Translations under genes and position numbers: made by a program
Source of the DNA: Corynespora cassiicola
Lineage: Eukaryota > Ascomycota > Dothideomycetes > Pleosporales > Corynesporascaceae
Reading direction: 5' to 3'
Assembly (NCBI GenBank): GCA_022059125.1
Contig: JAEUWY010000002.1
Location: 4,898,001-4,962,000 of the forward strand
Length of the DNA: 64,000 nt
The notes under the pieces: generated by a model
The model's database searches: none
What the model was told of the DNA's origin: nothing
Seen by the model: only the letters and a program-made list of their open reading frames with translations
In this document: positions 27,286-37,547 of the stretch, one piece after another
Layout: each line of letters begins with the position of its first letter
Position numbering within the stretch: the first letter of the stretch is position 1

Positions 27286-30200
27286 TAGTAAAAAATTAAC
27301 TAAAACGCTTTTAAAAAAAAAGTTAATTTTACTAAATTTAATAAAAAACTATTAAATAAAAAAGTAAAACTTTTAAAAATAATTTATATAATTTTTAAAA
27401 TTTTTAAAAAATACAGTAAATAAAAACTACTTTTTTAAAAAAAAAATAATAAAGTATTATTTAAGTATTAGCTTTAGAACTGCGAAATAGCTCTACAAAA
27501 AAAAATATTTAATTTTTAAACTTATTTATAGTTTATTAAAAAAAAAACTTATAGCGTTATAAATATATTTTAATAAAAATTTTGAAAAAAATTTTATACG
27601 TAAATTAATATTAAAAGCAGAATATCTAATTATTTTTATTTTTAAAAAAAATAAATCTTTATAGTTATATATAAATTTTAAAAAACTTAATAATATTATA
27701 ATTAAAAATAGATATTTACTACTAAATATTTAAAAGCTTAAAAATAAGTTATTTAAAATATAAATATTTATAATTTTAGATTTTTAAAGCGCGTACAACT
27801 TAATACATATAAAAAAAATAAAAAATAAAAAATAGTATTCTAAATATAGTATAAATACTATAAATATTTTATAATATTATTTAGTTTTACTAACGCACTT
27901 ATAATATATTAAATACTTATTAATAACATATGAAAAATATACTTAAACGTATTTATTATTATATATTTAAATAATATTTTAGTTTTTTCTAAAAATTTTA
28001 AAAAATACATCTAGTACGTATAAATAGTATTAGAATATTTAGAAAAAATAGAACTACAACTTAAACTAGAGAAATATAAATTTTATAAAAAAAAAAAGTT
28101 AAATTTTTAGAATATATTATAAAAAAATATAAAGTTAAAATTAGTTTAAAAAAAAATTAAAATAGTTAAAAACTAGCTAACGCTAAAAAATGTTAAAAAT
28201 ATATAATTTTTTCAAAAATTCTGTAACTTTAACAGATAGTTTATTAACTACTATTTAAAAAAAATACTACTACTTATAAAATTAATAAAAAAAAATATAC
28301 TATTTAAATAGAATACAGACTAATAACAAGCTTTTAAAATGCTTAAAAAAGTAAGTATATTACTATTAGTTTTTATATTTTTTATTAGTAGAAAACTTTT
28401 ACGTATAAAAACAGACGTATTAAATTTAGTAATAAAAATATATATTAATTAAAAAAAAAAATAGTACTTAATTATTTATTACTTAAGAAAATTTAGCAGA
28501 ACTAAAAAAAATTATAATATTTATAATAAAAAACTACTTACTATTATAAATTTTTTTAAATATTAAAAAATTTATATAGAAAGTTATTTAGAATTTACAG
28601 TATATTCGGATTATAAAAATCTAATAATATTTATAATAACTAAACTATTAAACTAATAATATACTAAATAAAATAAAAATTTAAAATAATATAAGTTTAA
28701 AATTATTTATATATTAGGTAAAGAAAATAAAAAAATAGACGCTTTAAGCTGAAAAACAAATATTATAAAAACTAAATTAATAAATAAAGTTATTATTTTT
28801 AAATAAATACTAAATAGTATTTTAAAACTAGCACGCAGTATTAATCTTATTATAACAGTATATTAATAAGTACTAAAATTTTTTTATTAAACTATTATTT
28901 AATAGTATTACAAAAATCTGTTATATAAATATTTAAATATTAAATAAATAATTAAACTAATATAATAAATATATAATATTTTTAGATTAAAAAATAAAAT
29001 AGTAAAGTTTATTAAAAAATATAAAATATATTAAAAAAATAAGTATAGTATACACGCTTAGTACGGAGAGCTATAAACTATAAAAATACTAAATAAATTT
29101 TAAATAAATTTTATTATAAATTTTATTATAAATTTTATTACTAGACTACTAATATTTTAAAAGTTAGTCTCTAAAGTATTATATAATACTATTTTAGTAG
29201 TTATAAATAGATTTATAAAATATATAAAAATAATTCTATTTAAAAATAACTATACTGTACTAAAACTAGTATAAATTAATTTAAATTACGTAGTTAGGTA
29301 TTACAGATTACTTTAATTAATTATTAGTAATAGAAATAAACTTTTTATATTAAATTATTAAATAATATTAATATTAGCTATTAAAATTAAAAAATAATTA
29401 TTAATAGTATACTATTTACAGACAGATAGTTAAACAGAAAAAATAAATTAAACTATAAAAATATATTTACAGATATATAGTAACTAAAAACAGAATAATT
29501 AAATATTACTATTATTTATAGTATAACTAGTATTTAATAACAGAAAATTAGTAATAATAAAGAAATTTTTTTATTACGTATTACACAGAATATATTTAAA
29601 TTTTTTATTACTAAAAATTAAAAAAAAAACGAATTAGACTAGTTAAAAGTTAAGTAATAGATAAATTAAAAGAATTATAAAAACTCTATAAATAATTATA
29701 AAAAAATATTAAAACAGTATAACGTAAAACTATTTTTTATATAAATTAAAAATAAAAAATAGTACTTTAGCTAAAAAAAAAGAATAAAGTATATTTTTTT
29801 ATAAAAATTTTTTAAATAATATAACTAAGTAAAAAATTAGATTACGTTAAAGTTAGACTATTTTTAATTCTAAAATAAAAAAAACTAGTTAACTATAAAC
29901 TCTAACTCTCTACTAATACTAAAATATATTTAGTATTTTATATATTACTACTAAAATCTATTAATACCGAAATACTAATCTAAAAACACTTCTATTATAA
30001 AATAAAAAAAAAATTAAAGTTAAAGTTAAAGTACTGCTAAACTACCGTAAAATTAAATAAAAAAAATTCTAAAATAAATACTTTATTTAGAAATTTCTAG
30101 TTAAATAAAAAAAATACTTTAATTTAGAAAATACTTAGAAATTAAAAAAAAATCTATAAAATTATTAGCAACTGCTAAAAAACTATTAAAAAAAATATAT

Positions 30201-30863
30201 TATCTATTACTATATAGAATTAAAATAAGAAAACTTACTTATAAGAAAAAAGTTTATTTTTTAGAAGTAATTAGAAACTTAACGTTAAAAATTTATTACT
30301 AATAAAAATAATAACAGAATTAATAAAATTTATTATAAACTATATTATAAGCGAAAATTTAACTAAAGTATTAGTAGTAAAATAGTTTATAAATTAAGCA
30401 GCGTTTAGCTTACTATTTTTTTTTATTTTTAATACTTAATAAAGTGTTTTTTTTATACGCTCTTTAGCCTGTTTTAATATTTTTTTATTTTATATTAATT
30501 AAAATATTATCTGCGCTAATAATTTTTTATTTTTATTTACTTTTTTTAATACTTTTCGCGAGTATAGTTAAGTAATTTTTATAATAAGCTTATATAAAAG
30601 CAATTAAGTTTAGTATATTTAGTATACTTTAAATAAAAATTAAATATAATAAAGTAATTTTAATTAAAAGTAAAATACTTATTATAAAAAAAAGAAATAA
30701 TATTTACGCAACAAATTTTAGATATAAAATAAATATAATAAACTTAAAAGTTAAAAAATATAATATATTAGTTATATTTATAAAATATAGAGCAACAGCG
30801 TTTATAAGCAAAACTATTAATTAATTATATAATATAAAAATAAATTTTTTAAAAAAAAAATAG

Positions 30864-31308
30864 TATTATAATACAGTTTTAGAAAAATTTAAGCAGATAA
30901 TATTAAAAACGTAGCTCTAATTATATATATAATTATATATCTAAAAAAAAAACTGCTATACTATATTATATAATTAAAAAAAATATATAATTTAAAGCTT
31001 ACGCTTTAGTAAAATAAGCGCTTATAAATACTAATAGTAAATATTTATAATAAGTATAAATAAGCGCAGTTACTATATATATATATAGTTTATATAATTA
31101 TATTTTATAATTATATTTACTTTATTAGCAAATCTATCGTTTAAAATTAACTATTAATTTATTATACTCTATTACTAATATAGAAATTTATATAGTATAT
31201 TATATATTATTTTACTTACGTAACTTTACTAGTATTTATTTTTAAAAATTAACTTAAGCAGCTACTTACTTTCTAGCCTCGCTTATAGCCTATAGCACAG
31301 CTTTAACA
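30864..31308 (+). repeat. 3' LTR of gypsy-2
   Basis: 445 bp, ends GCTTTAACA directly before GTATT. Near its end it is less mutated than the 5' LTR. Confidence 0.88.
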
Positions 31309-31313
31309 GTATT

Positions 31314-31834
31314 ATAGTAATTAAAATATAAAAAGTTAAATATTAATAACTATTTTCTACTAAAAAAAGTTCTTTTTTAATTTTTATAATACTAGTATAT
31401 AGTATTATTAATAATAAATCAAAAAAAGCTTAGTTTATAATTAGTAATATATAACTTACTAATATAATTAAACTTTTTAAAAAAAAGTTTTTTTAATTTA
31501 ATTAATTTTTTAGAAAAAAAATTTATATATAAAACAAACCATAGATATATACTATATATACATTTACTATAAAAAAATAAAATAAAAATATTATACGCTA
31601 GAAAAAAATATAACACTGTTAAATCCGTTTTTTTTTTCTACTATTTTTTTAGTACTTTTTTTAAAGCTATAAAAATTATATTAGTAAGTAGAAATTTAAT
31701 TTTTATAAAAAACGTTTATAAAAGTTAACAGAATCAATTTTTTATTTTTTTAATAGCTAGTTTAGTTATAAAGTTATACTAGCTTAAAAAGTATAGATAA
31801 AAAGTTGGTTTTTTTTTCGAGTCACCTCTCCGTA
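31314..31834. mobile_element. Remnant ending in a Tc1-like terminus
   Basis: AT-rich sequence whose last ~110 bases (31725-31832) are an inverse-oriented Tc1-like TIR: TAGCTAGTTTAGTTATAAAG, then GAGTCACCTCTCCG and TA at 31833-31834. The core is shared with the TIR at 25152 but the tip differs, so it is a sister family, closer to the end found at 21864. Its left end was not found. A 65-codon minus-strand frame at 31419-31616 is low-complexity and not credible as a gene. Confidence 0.5.
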
Positions 31835-31835
31835 C

Positions 31836-32069
31836 TATAATTACGCTTACCCGCACTTATTATAAACGCTTACTATTAGTATTTATAAGTATTTACGCTA
31901 GTAAGCTATAAACACTTACTTTACTAAAATATAAACTTTAAATTATATAGTTTTTTTAATTATATAATATAGTATAGCAGTTCTCCTTTCAGGCGCGTAA
32001 TTGTATATATAATTGGAGCCGCGCCCTCAGTGTTGCCTGCCCGGGTCCTCCTGAGACCGGATTATAACA
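31836..32069 (-). repeat. Truncated gypsy-1-family LTR spanning the RIP boundary
   Basis: Matches the right half of the gypsy-1 LTR in the same orientation; a ~28-bp internal piece is missing next to the Tc1-like end. Up to about 31,980 it is RIP-mutated, whereas 31,985-32,069 is GC-rich and differs from the gypsy-1 copy by about 17 transitions and one transversion in roughly 80 bp (by eye). It ends GGATTATAACA, the expected LTR terminus, directly before host sequence. Confidence 0.85.
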
Positions 32070-32074
32070 AGTAG

Positions 32075-33661
32075 TTGTATGTGCTGAGGCAGACAGAGGG
32101 GGTGGCCACTCGCTTGTGGTGGCCACTCGCTTGTGGTTTACGTTACTTGCTGGAATCTCATGAATCGGTATTTCCAGCAAAATCGGCTATTACCTTCTCA
32201 GTGGCTGATTCCCTGCGGTTAGCCAAGCTTGATATTGCAACCGGAGAGGATGCCGATCACGAAGGCCAAGCACACGTCACCTATCAACCCGAGGGCTTTT
32301 TAGGGAGATCATACTACAAATACCGTGTCGGTGATACGAGAGGTCTCAAGTCTCGAGCACTTCAAATTGCCTGGCCGCGGGATGGGCCTGGAAAGATGAT
32401 CGAGGCTTTAGGCCTCCCACCTGACGAGCTCAACGAGATGGAAAAACTCTGGAAATATGGCTTCAATGCTGGGACTGAAGTCAAAATGATCAGAACGGCG
32501 ACTCTGCCATTTCAAACCACGACTGAAGTCCTCTATAAGTTGGACGAGATCCCCTCCATGGCACGTCCCCAAAGGAGGTACCCCCCGCATCTGGGCATGC
32601 TAGCGGATCAAGGCTTCCCTCTGAAGACACAGAAAATACATGATGGAATTGACATACTTGCACGGGGCCGATCAGAGGAGGAATTGGTATGGCTTCATGA
32701 CAATGTTTCATTGAGTCATTTACGTCGAAACGAGGATTTCAGGCCGGAAAGCCAACGTTTCCAGATATACATGTACTACCAGGCGCTGTTGTTTGGATTC
32801 TATTATGGACTACTGGAACAACTTCTCACCTTCGAGCTTGTGGAAAAGACTGCATACTTCCACGGACTGTGGGGGGCTGGTAGCGCGACCTTTTTAGCCA
32901 TGTGTACGCAATTTGGGAACTGTCTCCGAGGGGACTCCAAAGTAAGCAGGGCCCATGTCCTTCACATGCTTGCTACCATGTACAATGGGAATCGGAAGGT
33001 CTTCAACCCGGAAACGAAGATACCACCACTCGTTGGGTTACTAGGTCCAATTTCCGTTCTCTCGATGCCGCTCGTCAAGACGTCTGATGTCCCAGAAGAT
33101 ATCTGGAAGTTTGCAGTAGTCGACTTACCCATCGTTGATCTTGTTTCAGACAATACAAATGGCGAGCTTATGGCAGGCGACGGAGGAGGCCTGAGCTTCG
33201 ACGCTGACCTTGATACGACGAGAGACTCCCTATCCATGGGCGAGAGCAAAGCTTGGGCTGTCAGTCCTCAGATGGGCTCAATATTCGACAGCGATCAAAG
33301 AGGCGTCGTCGTCATGGCTGTACGATGCGGAAAGAGACTTGTCGGATGGTTCAACCAGATGGCAGCAGATGTCACCTTTCTGAGCGATGCATATCAAAAG
33401 GAGGGCTGGGATACTGGCGAACAGGGTATACCATATTTTGAAACAAAGGCGGAGCATTGGCAAGCTGGGCGAGTGCAGAAACCCACCACAGGTCGCCAAT
33501 TTGTTGTCGTTCAATCGGAAGGTGCGCCCGAGCTTCGGTACGCTGCAACGGGCTTTTATGCTGGCAACCATGAAGAAGTAGCCATAGCCAAAAGTCAGGC
33601 GGAATTCCAAACTGCGTTGGGGAGGGTTGAGGCGCAAGAACAAGGGGTTGTGGTTGTGTAG
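32075..33661 (+). CDS. 5'-truncated unknown fungal protein beside an LTR
   Basis: A single 528-codon frame is open from just after a TAG at 32072-32074 to TAG at 33659-33661. It has no ATG until codon 108 (32396), while the preceding codons already look like normal protein. The LTR ends at 32069, so the gene's start was most likely removed by the insertion. Codons 9-20 lie over a 17-bp tandem duplication that shifts the frame, another sign of damage. The body contains a hydrophobic FGFYYGLLEQLL stretch, a WGAGSATFLAMCTQFGNCLRG segment and a C-terminal half with an acidic loop. I do not recognise a domain; it resembles uncharacterised ascomycete proteins with a similar FYYGLLE segment. If translated at all, it would probably start at codon 108. 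Confidence 0.6.
   Translation: MYVLRQTEGVATRLWWPLACGLRYLLESHESVFPAKSAITFSVADSLRLAKLDIATGEDADHEGQAHVTYQPEGFLGRSYYKYRVGDTRGLKSRALQIAWPRDGPGKMIEALGLPPDELNEMEKLWKYGFNAGTEVKMIRTATLPFQTTTEVLYKLDEIPSMARPQRRYPPHLGMLADQGFPLKTQKIHDGIDILARGRSEEELVWLHDNVSLSHLRRNEDFRPESQRFQIYMYYQALLFGFYYGLLEQLLTFELVEKTAYFHGLWGAGSATFLAMCTQFGNCLRGDSKVSRAHVLHMLATMYNGNRKVFNPETKIPPLVGLLGPISVLSMPLVKTSDVPEDIWKFAVVDLPIVDLVSDNTNGELMAGDGGGLSFDADLDTTRDSLSMGESKAWAVSPQMGSIFDSDQRGVVVMAVRCGKRLVGWFNQMAADVTFLSDAYQKEGWDTGEQGIPYFETKAEHWQAGRVQKPTTGRQFVVVQSEGAPELRYAATGFYAGNHEEVAIAKSQAEFQTALGRVEAQEQGVVVV
32101..32134 (+). repeat. 17-bp tandem duplication at the LTR-gene junction
   Basis: GGTGGCCACTCGCTTGT occurs twice in direct succession (32101-32117, 32118-32134). 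As 17 is not a multiple of three, it shifts the reading frame at the start of the truncated gene. Confidence 0.9.
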
Positions 33662-34712
33662 CAGCTTGTATTCCTTAGCAAACAGGGTTCGTCTAGTCGT
33701 TTACAGTCTATTGTACTGTTCTATCTTGTCACAAGATGAGGTATTCCAGATTTGGGTACCCATGAGGTACTGATGGCAATACGTGACAATAAGAATCCCA
33801 GCACCAGGCCGGGAAGATTCAGATGCAGGTTGCTGATGGCAAAGAAGGGAAGATGAAATGCCACATCAGCCACGGGCATGCTCGCCATGGCTCAATCTGA
33901 CCCAGGATGCAACACTTGTGCCGGAGGGGATCACGATAAGCACCCAAAAGCTTCCGGAATCAAGCTTCTTAGTCCAGTCATGTCAGGGCTGTGCTAGTCA
34001 GTCTAGCGTCCGCAAATAACTGGTCTGGCGTTTATTCACCCCCGCGTAGCAGACCCTGGGTTGGACCCGCAAAAGGAAACGTCGCAGCTCTCCAGATCCC
34101 ATTCCCGTGATGCGGCAGCCCCGTGTAGCGCTCAGCTGAAGAGGCCGCGCAGGAGGAATAGGGTTGTTGGGACATGTACGGGGTCGAGCGGTTCTCGTGG
34201 GTGCCGGGCTAACGCAGCGTGCTCGAGGCTAGCAGGCCACCGCCTCGACGGCCGACGGCTCTCGTGCGCTCAGCTTGGCGCCTGGCCCTGGAGGAAGCAC
34301 AACGCACCGATGGACGGGCTGAGGTTGACAGTGGCGGCGAGACCCAGAGCGGCAAGGCGCGAGACTGCGAGGGGGTGTCGGCCGTGGGCGATGACGTGGG
34401 TGGAGCCGTCGCAGCTTCGCCGCGGCTGGAAATAGCACACCTCTACTCATCCCGCTAGCAACGTCGCATGCACTCGAGACACGGTAGTCGCGCGTCTAGC
34501 ATGGTCCAGCTGGCTGGCCCTCGGCGCCCTGCCTCTGCTCGACAATACATACACACACCGCACGCGCTCGATGCTGCCATGCTGGCTCCCGCATCGCTCC
34601 GCATAGCTCCGCAAAACCTCCGACACGCCCTCCGACACGCCCTCGGACACGCCCCCGTCTCAACCTCGACCTCGACGCGTCCCCGACCGCCTCCCTCGCT
34701 CGTCCCGTCGCC
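33662..34712. other. Intergenic, nothing recognised
   Basis: About 1.05 kb between the truncated gene and the DUF7053-like gene. Several overlapping frames at 34,060-34,650 on both strands are GC-rich noise; they overlap each other and look like no protein family. A CT-rich, pyrimidine stretch just before 34713 is compatible with a fungal core promoter. Confidence 0.5.
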
Positions 34713-35381
34713 ATGACGCTCGCAAAGCACAACCTCCATGTCGCCGCCCTCATCCCGCCGCACCTCTCGCCCGGCGACATCATCGCCGCCCTGCAGGACC
34801 ACACCACCTGCCTCACCCTGCAGGCCCTGACCACCCAGCACAAGAAGCTCCCCACCACGTCGCCCGACATCCGCAAGGACACGTATTGGTACCCGCCCGA
34901 CATGCATCCCATCACCACCTACTCCGTCACCGAGTGCGTCACCGTCATGCCCGGCATCGGCGCCTGGGGGAAGAAGTACCTGACCTTCCCCTCCTGCTTC
35001 CAGAACACGCCGGCCGGCATCAAGACGCGCGCCGACGCCTCGGGAGTCATCGTGCGGGCCGAGTTCAGGGTCATCAAGGGCGGCGCCGACGACGGCGAGG
35101 TCGAGGGCGAGGGCGAGGGCATCGGCTACGCCGAGTGGGTGCTCGTCGAGGACGTCGAGGTGCAGTGCGCGTGGTACATGATGCCCTTTGTCAGGGGCAA
35201 GATGGAGTCTGCCCATCGCGACATATGCCGCAAGGTCGTCGAGAAGGTCGAGATGGAGAAGAGGCAGGAGGCCATCGCCCGGACGGCGGCCAAGGGGAAG
35301 AGCAGGGCCGAGAGCCCCCAGGAAATGGGCACGGCGTCGCCGCAGGCGGAGCGACTGCCCGACAAAATCACCTATGGATGA
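34713..35381 (+). CDS. DUF7053-like (SRPBCC-type) protein
   Basis: A single-exon frame of 222 codons begins at an ATG in good context (CGTCGCC before it). The N-terminus (IPPHLSPGDIIAALQDHTTC) and the following two-line pattern of a beta-rich domain with MPGIGAWGKKYLTFPSCFQN and RAEFRVI resemble fungal DUF7053 proteins, whose fold is thought to be START/SRPBCC-like. An acidic EGEGEG insertion sits near residue 130, and the C-terminal 40 residues are charged and probably disordered. No signal peptide or membrane segment. Molecular function is unknown for the family. The frame has strong third-position GC bias, as expected of a real gene here. Family assignment is from memory of its pattern and moderately sure. 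Confidence 0.7.
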   Translation: MTLAKHNLHVAALIPPHLSPGDIIAALQDHTTCLTLQALTTQHKKLPTTSPDIRKDTYWYPPDMHPITTYSVTECVTVMPGIGAWGKKYLTFPSCFQNTPAGIKTRADASGVIVRAEFRVIKGGADDGEVEGEGEGIGYAEWVLVEDVEVQCAWYMMPFVRGKMESAHRDICRKVVEKVEMEKRQEAIARTAAKGKSRAESPQEMGTASPQAERLPDKITYG

Positions 35382-35592
35382 AGTGGCCCAGGCGGCTTCA
35401 CGGGCGCAAGAGGGGATTCCTGATCGATTCGCGGCATTTTGGCGGCGCGCATGGCACAAAACCGCATGCTGGCGCGGCTCTCTGGTGTTTGGAGTTTGGG
35501 GCATGCTCTAATGATGATGATACGCATCTCCTCGGGTCGAGTTTGGGGGAATTTGGATTGTACAGTCTCTGCGGGTCGACTCACGTCGACAA

Positions 35593-36576
35593 TCATTGTC
35601 CCACTGCTGCTGTGTCTTGCCGCTTCTGCACCGTCAAAACCTCCCTCAGCATGCCAATCTCTTCATCCGCCAGTCCCACGTCCTGCCTGAAATACCCCTC
35701 GGCACCGCCCCATTTCCGATGCACTTCGGCCAGCAAAGCCTCCATGCTCTCCCTTCTAGCCCCTACCATCCTCTCGCACTTTCTTCTTGCCTCTTCCGCC
35801 GGGTACTCTTGGAACGCGCCTTTGTTGAGAAGCCGCTCGATGTTCACGTGCCGCGTCGGCGCGAGGCCCTGTTCCGAGAGGGCATACTCGTCCGCGATGG
35901 AGGCCTCGGGGACATGCAGGAGCATCAAGAGAAGCGACACAAACACGCCCGTCCGATTGTTCCCCGTCGTGCAATGCATGAACAGCGCCGGCACCCCCGC
36001 CTTGCTCGACCCTGGCCGTGGCACGGTAGCGAGCAGGTGCCTCAACACATCGCCAAACATGTGCGCCCCCGCCTCCAGAATCTCCACGAAAGCGGCCACG
36101 ATGCCCTAAGCCGCCAGTCAGCCCTCAAGCTCACATCCCCCCCGGCCTGGGTCTTTCTGCTTGTTCAGGTGGGAAAGGCGCACATCGGTTCCCTCGCCGG
36201 CGTACAGTTCGTAGCGCTTCCGCGCTGCGGCCTCGGTGTAGGCTTCCTCGGCGAAGACGGGCGACCATTTGCGCGAGATGCCCCACGCGCCCATGTCCTT
36301 GAAGCCGCCCGTCTTTTCGATTTGCTGCCTGCTACGCAGGTCGAAGTCGGTCTTAATGCCGAGGGACTGGAGCGTCGTGATGCCGTCTGGCGTGATGCGA
36401 CTCGTGTCCGACCCCCGGTATAAGACGCCCTGCCGGACTTGCAGGCCGCACCGCGGGTTTCTTGACGAGATGATGTCCCAGCCGCCAATGTCGCGGAAAT
36501 TCGGTAGGCCTGGGATGAAGTGAAACGGGTGAGAGGGCTGATGAGCTGTCTCGGTGGTGGGCTCGCGGGGAGGCAT
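35593..36576 (-). CDS. IphP-type protein tyrosine/serine phosphatase
   Basis: Two exons, 36576-36184 and 36105-35593, give 301 residues; the intron (36183-36106, 78 nt, donor GTGCGC, acceptor TTAG) was chosen because it restores phase and the family's EG-hydrophobic helix. The N-terminus has the family's NFRDIGG (residues 26-32) and LYRGSD (52-57) motifs and a DLRS box (79-82). The catalytic CX5R loop is HCTTGNNRTG with Cys176 and Arg182. Asn-Asn replaces the usual Lys-Asp of bacterial IphP. Family members remove phosphate from Tyr or Ser; the substrate here is unknown, and no signal peptide or membrane segment is seen, so it should be cytosolic. The annotated donor is weak. A downstream GTGAGC would give a 29-nt intron in the wrong phase and was rejected. 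Confidence 0.9.
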
Positions 36577-37547
36577 GCTCAGACAGATGGATGCGAGGCG
36601 TGCGAGCAGTTGGCTAGATACTAGGGACCAAGTAGGCTGCTGGATTCGAGCGATGGCGCCTTCGGAATTGGTTGACGTTCATTTGAGCTTTGGCGCTAGT
36701 GCTTTTGGTATGCATTTAGCCGCGCAAGGATCCTACACCAACACCTACCGCGCCAACAAGTTTATGTAACTAGGTCGAGTATCTATTATAAAAGCTGTCA
36801 TCACCAACTCCTTTCTTTAATGTCAACCCCGTTCCATCCTTGTTCGGCTATCCAATTCCTGCGCTCGCCTTCCCTATCACACTGCAGTGGCAAAAGCTAC
36901 CTAGATATTTGCACAAACTGAATCCTCTGGTAAAAATGTCTATTGCCACTTGCCTGGAAGATTCGAGGTTGGAGACCCATAATTTGACTCAAAGCTGAGT
37001 CAACAAGCATCAATTTGTGTGCAACGATTAAGAGTCACGTATTTCACTCATAATCGTGAATCAGACCTGAAAATGCTATACAATAGGACTCATCAATTGA
37101 GTTTGTACATGCGTCACAGAAAAGATTTAAAGACCATAAGGATCTCTACATGGCTCTTCCTCCACATCAACACTTCTTGCTTCCATTGAACTACAAGTAC
37201 AACATACTTTTTAATATCTAAATCTTCCACCACACACCGAGTATACAAATCTTCTACCACACACCGAGCATCCAAATCTTTCACTATACACTACATCTTC
37301 AGAACTTTTACTACACAATAACCACTCAACTTCTTTACTATACAACAACTATCTAATTCTTCTACTACACAACAACTCTACCTAGCTCTTTTACTGCACA
37401 TCAAGCAATTGCGTCTTCTACTACAATACATTTACTCAATTCCTTTACCAGACAACAACTATCTAAATCTTCTATCACACACCGAGTATCCAATTCTCTT
37501 GCTACACGCTTCTTCCAAACAACTTCCAAGGCCATTCTATCGCAAAT
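36577..37547. other. Divergent intergenic region with a repetitive leader
   Basis: It separates the phosphatase (minus) from the Cys-rich protein gene (plus). The last ~330 bases are a pyrimidine-rich degenerate repeat (separate entry). The remainder shows no coding frame; there are CAATT/ATTTG blocks around 37,000-37,100 but no motif I can name with confidence. Confidence 0.5.
37215..37520 (+). repeat. Degenerate ~30-bp repeats in the leader of the next gene
   Basis: Imperfect units of the type AATCTTCTACCACACACCGAG and TTCTACTACACAACAACTAT recur about ten times, nearly purine-free on the plus strand and without ATG. The array ends 30 bp before the start codon at 37548 and so is likely 5'-UTR or core promoter. 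Such CT-rich leaders mark transcription start regions in filamentous fungi, but this length and periodicity are unusual. Confidence 0.75.

Larger units (their letters stand above)
22282..31308 (+). mobile_element. Gypsy-2, same family as gypsy-1, inverted, interrupted by Tc1
   Basis: LTRs at 22282-22725 and 30864-31308 (444/445 bp) with the target duplication GTATT at 22277-22281 and 31309-31313. The plus strand carries a knuckle relic (Tyr-Ala-Cys-Lys-Lys-Thr, 23601-23642), a reverse-transcriptase region after 27300 with FIKKKDKSL-like and YLNNILVFS-like relics (box at 27964-27990), and downstream RNase H/integrase debris to ~30.4 kb. A Tc1 element sits at 25152-27285, within pol. Without it the element is about 6.89 kb. 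All frames are broken by stops at former Gln and Trp codons. With gypsy-1 it forms a large imperfect inverted repeat. Confidence 0.9.

Noticed and set aside
31419..31616. 65-codon hydrophobic minus-strand frame
   Set aside because: Phe/Leu/Tyr-rich by base composition; no family resemblance; lies in transposon debris.
1..32000. Mitochondrial or organellar DNA as explanation for the AT-rich half
   Set aside because: LTRs, target duplications and stepwise C-to-T relations to GC-rich copies show RIPed nuclear transposons.
32075..32077. TTG as start codon of the truncated gene
   Set aside because: Nuclear fungal genes rarely use TTG; the frame is simply open back to a TAG beside the LTR.
34455..36109. 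Long overlapping frames on both strands around the DUF7053-like gene (e.g. 34886-36109 plus, 34455-35504 minus)
   Set aside because: Shadows of GC-rich codons; Arg/His/Gly-rich products that cross the phosphatase gene in antisense.
35596..36423. 275-codon plus-strand frame
   Set aside because: Antisense to the phosphatase, which has intact catalytic motifs and phase-correct splicing.
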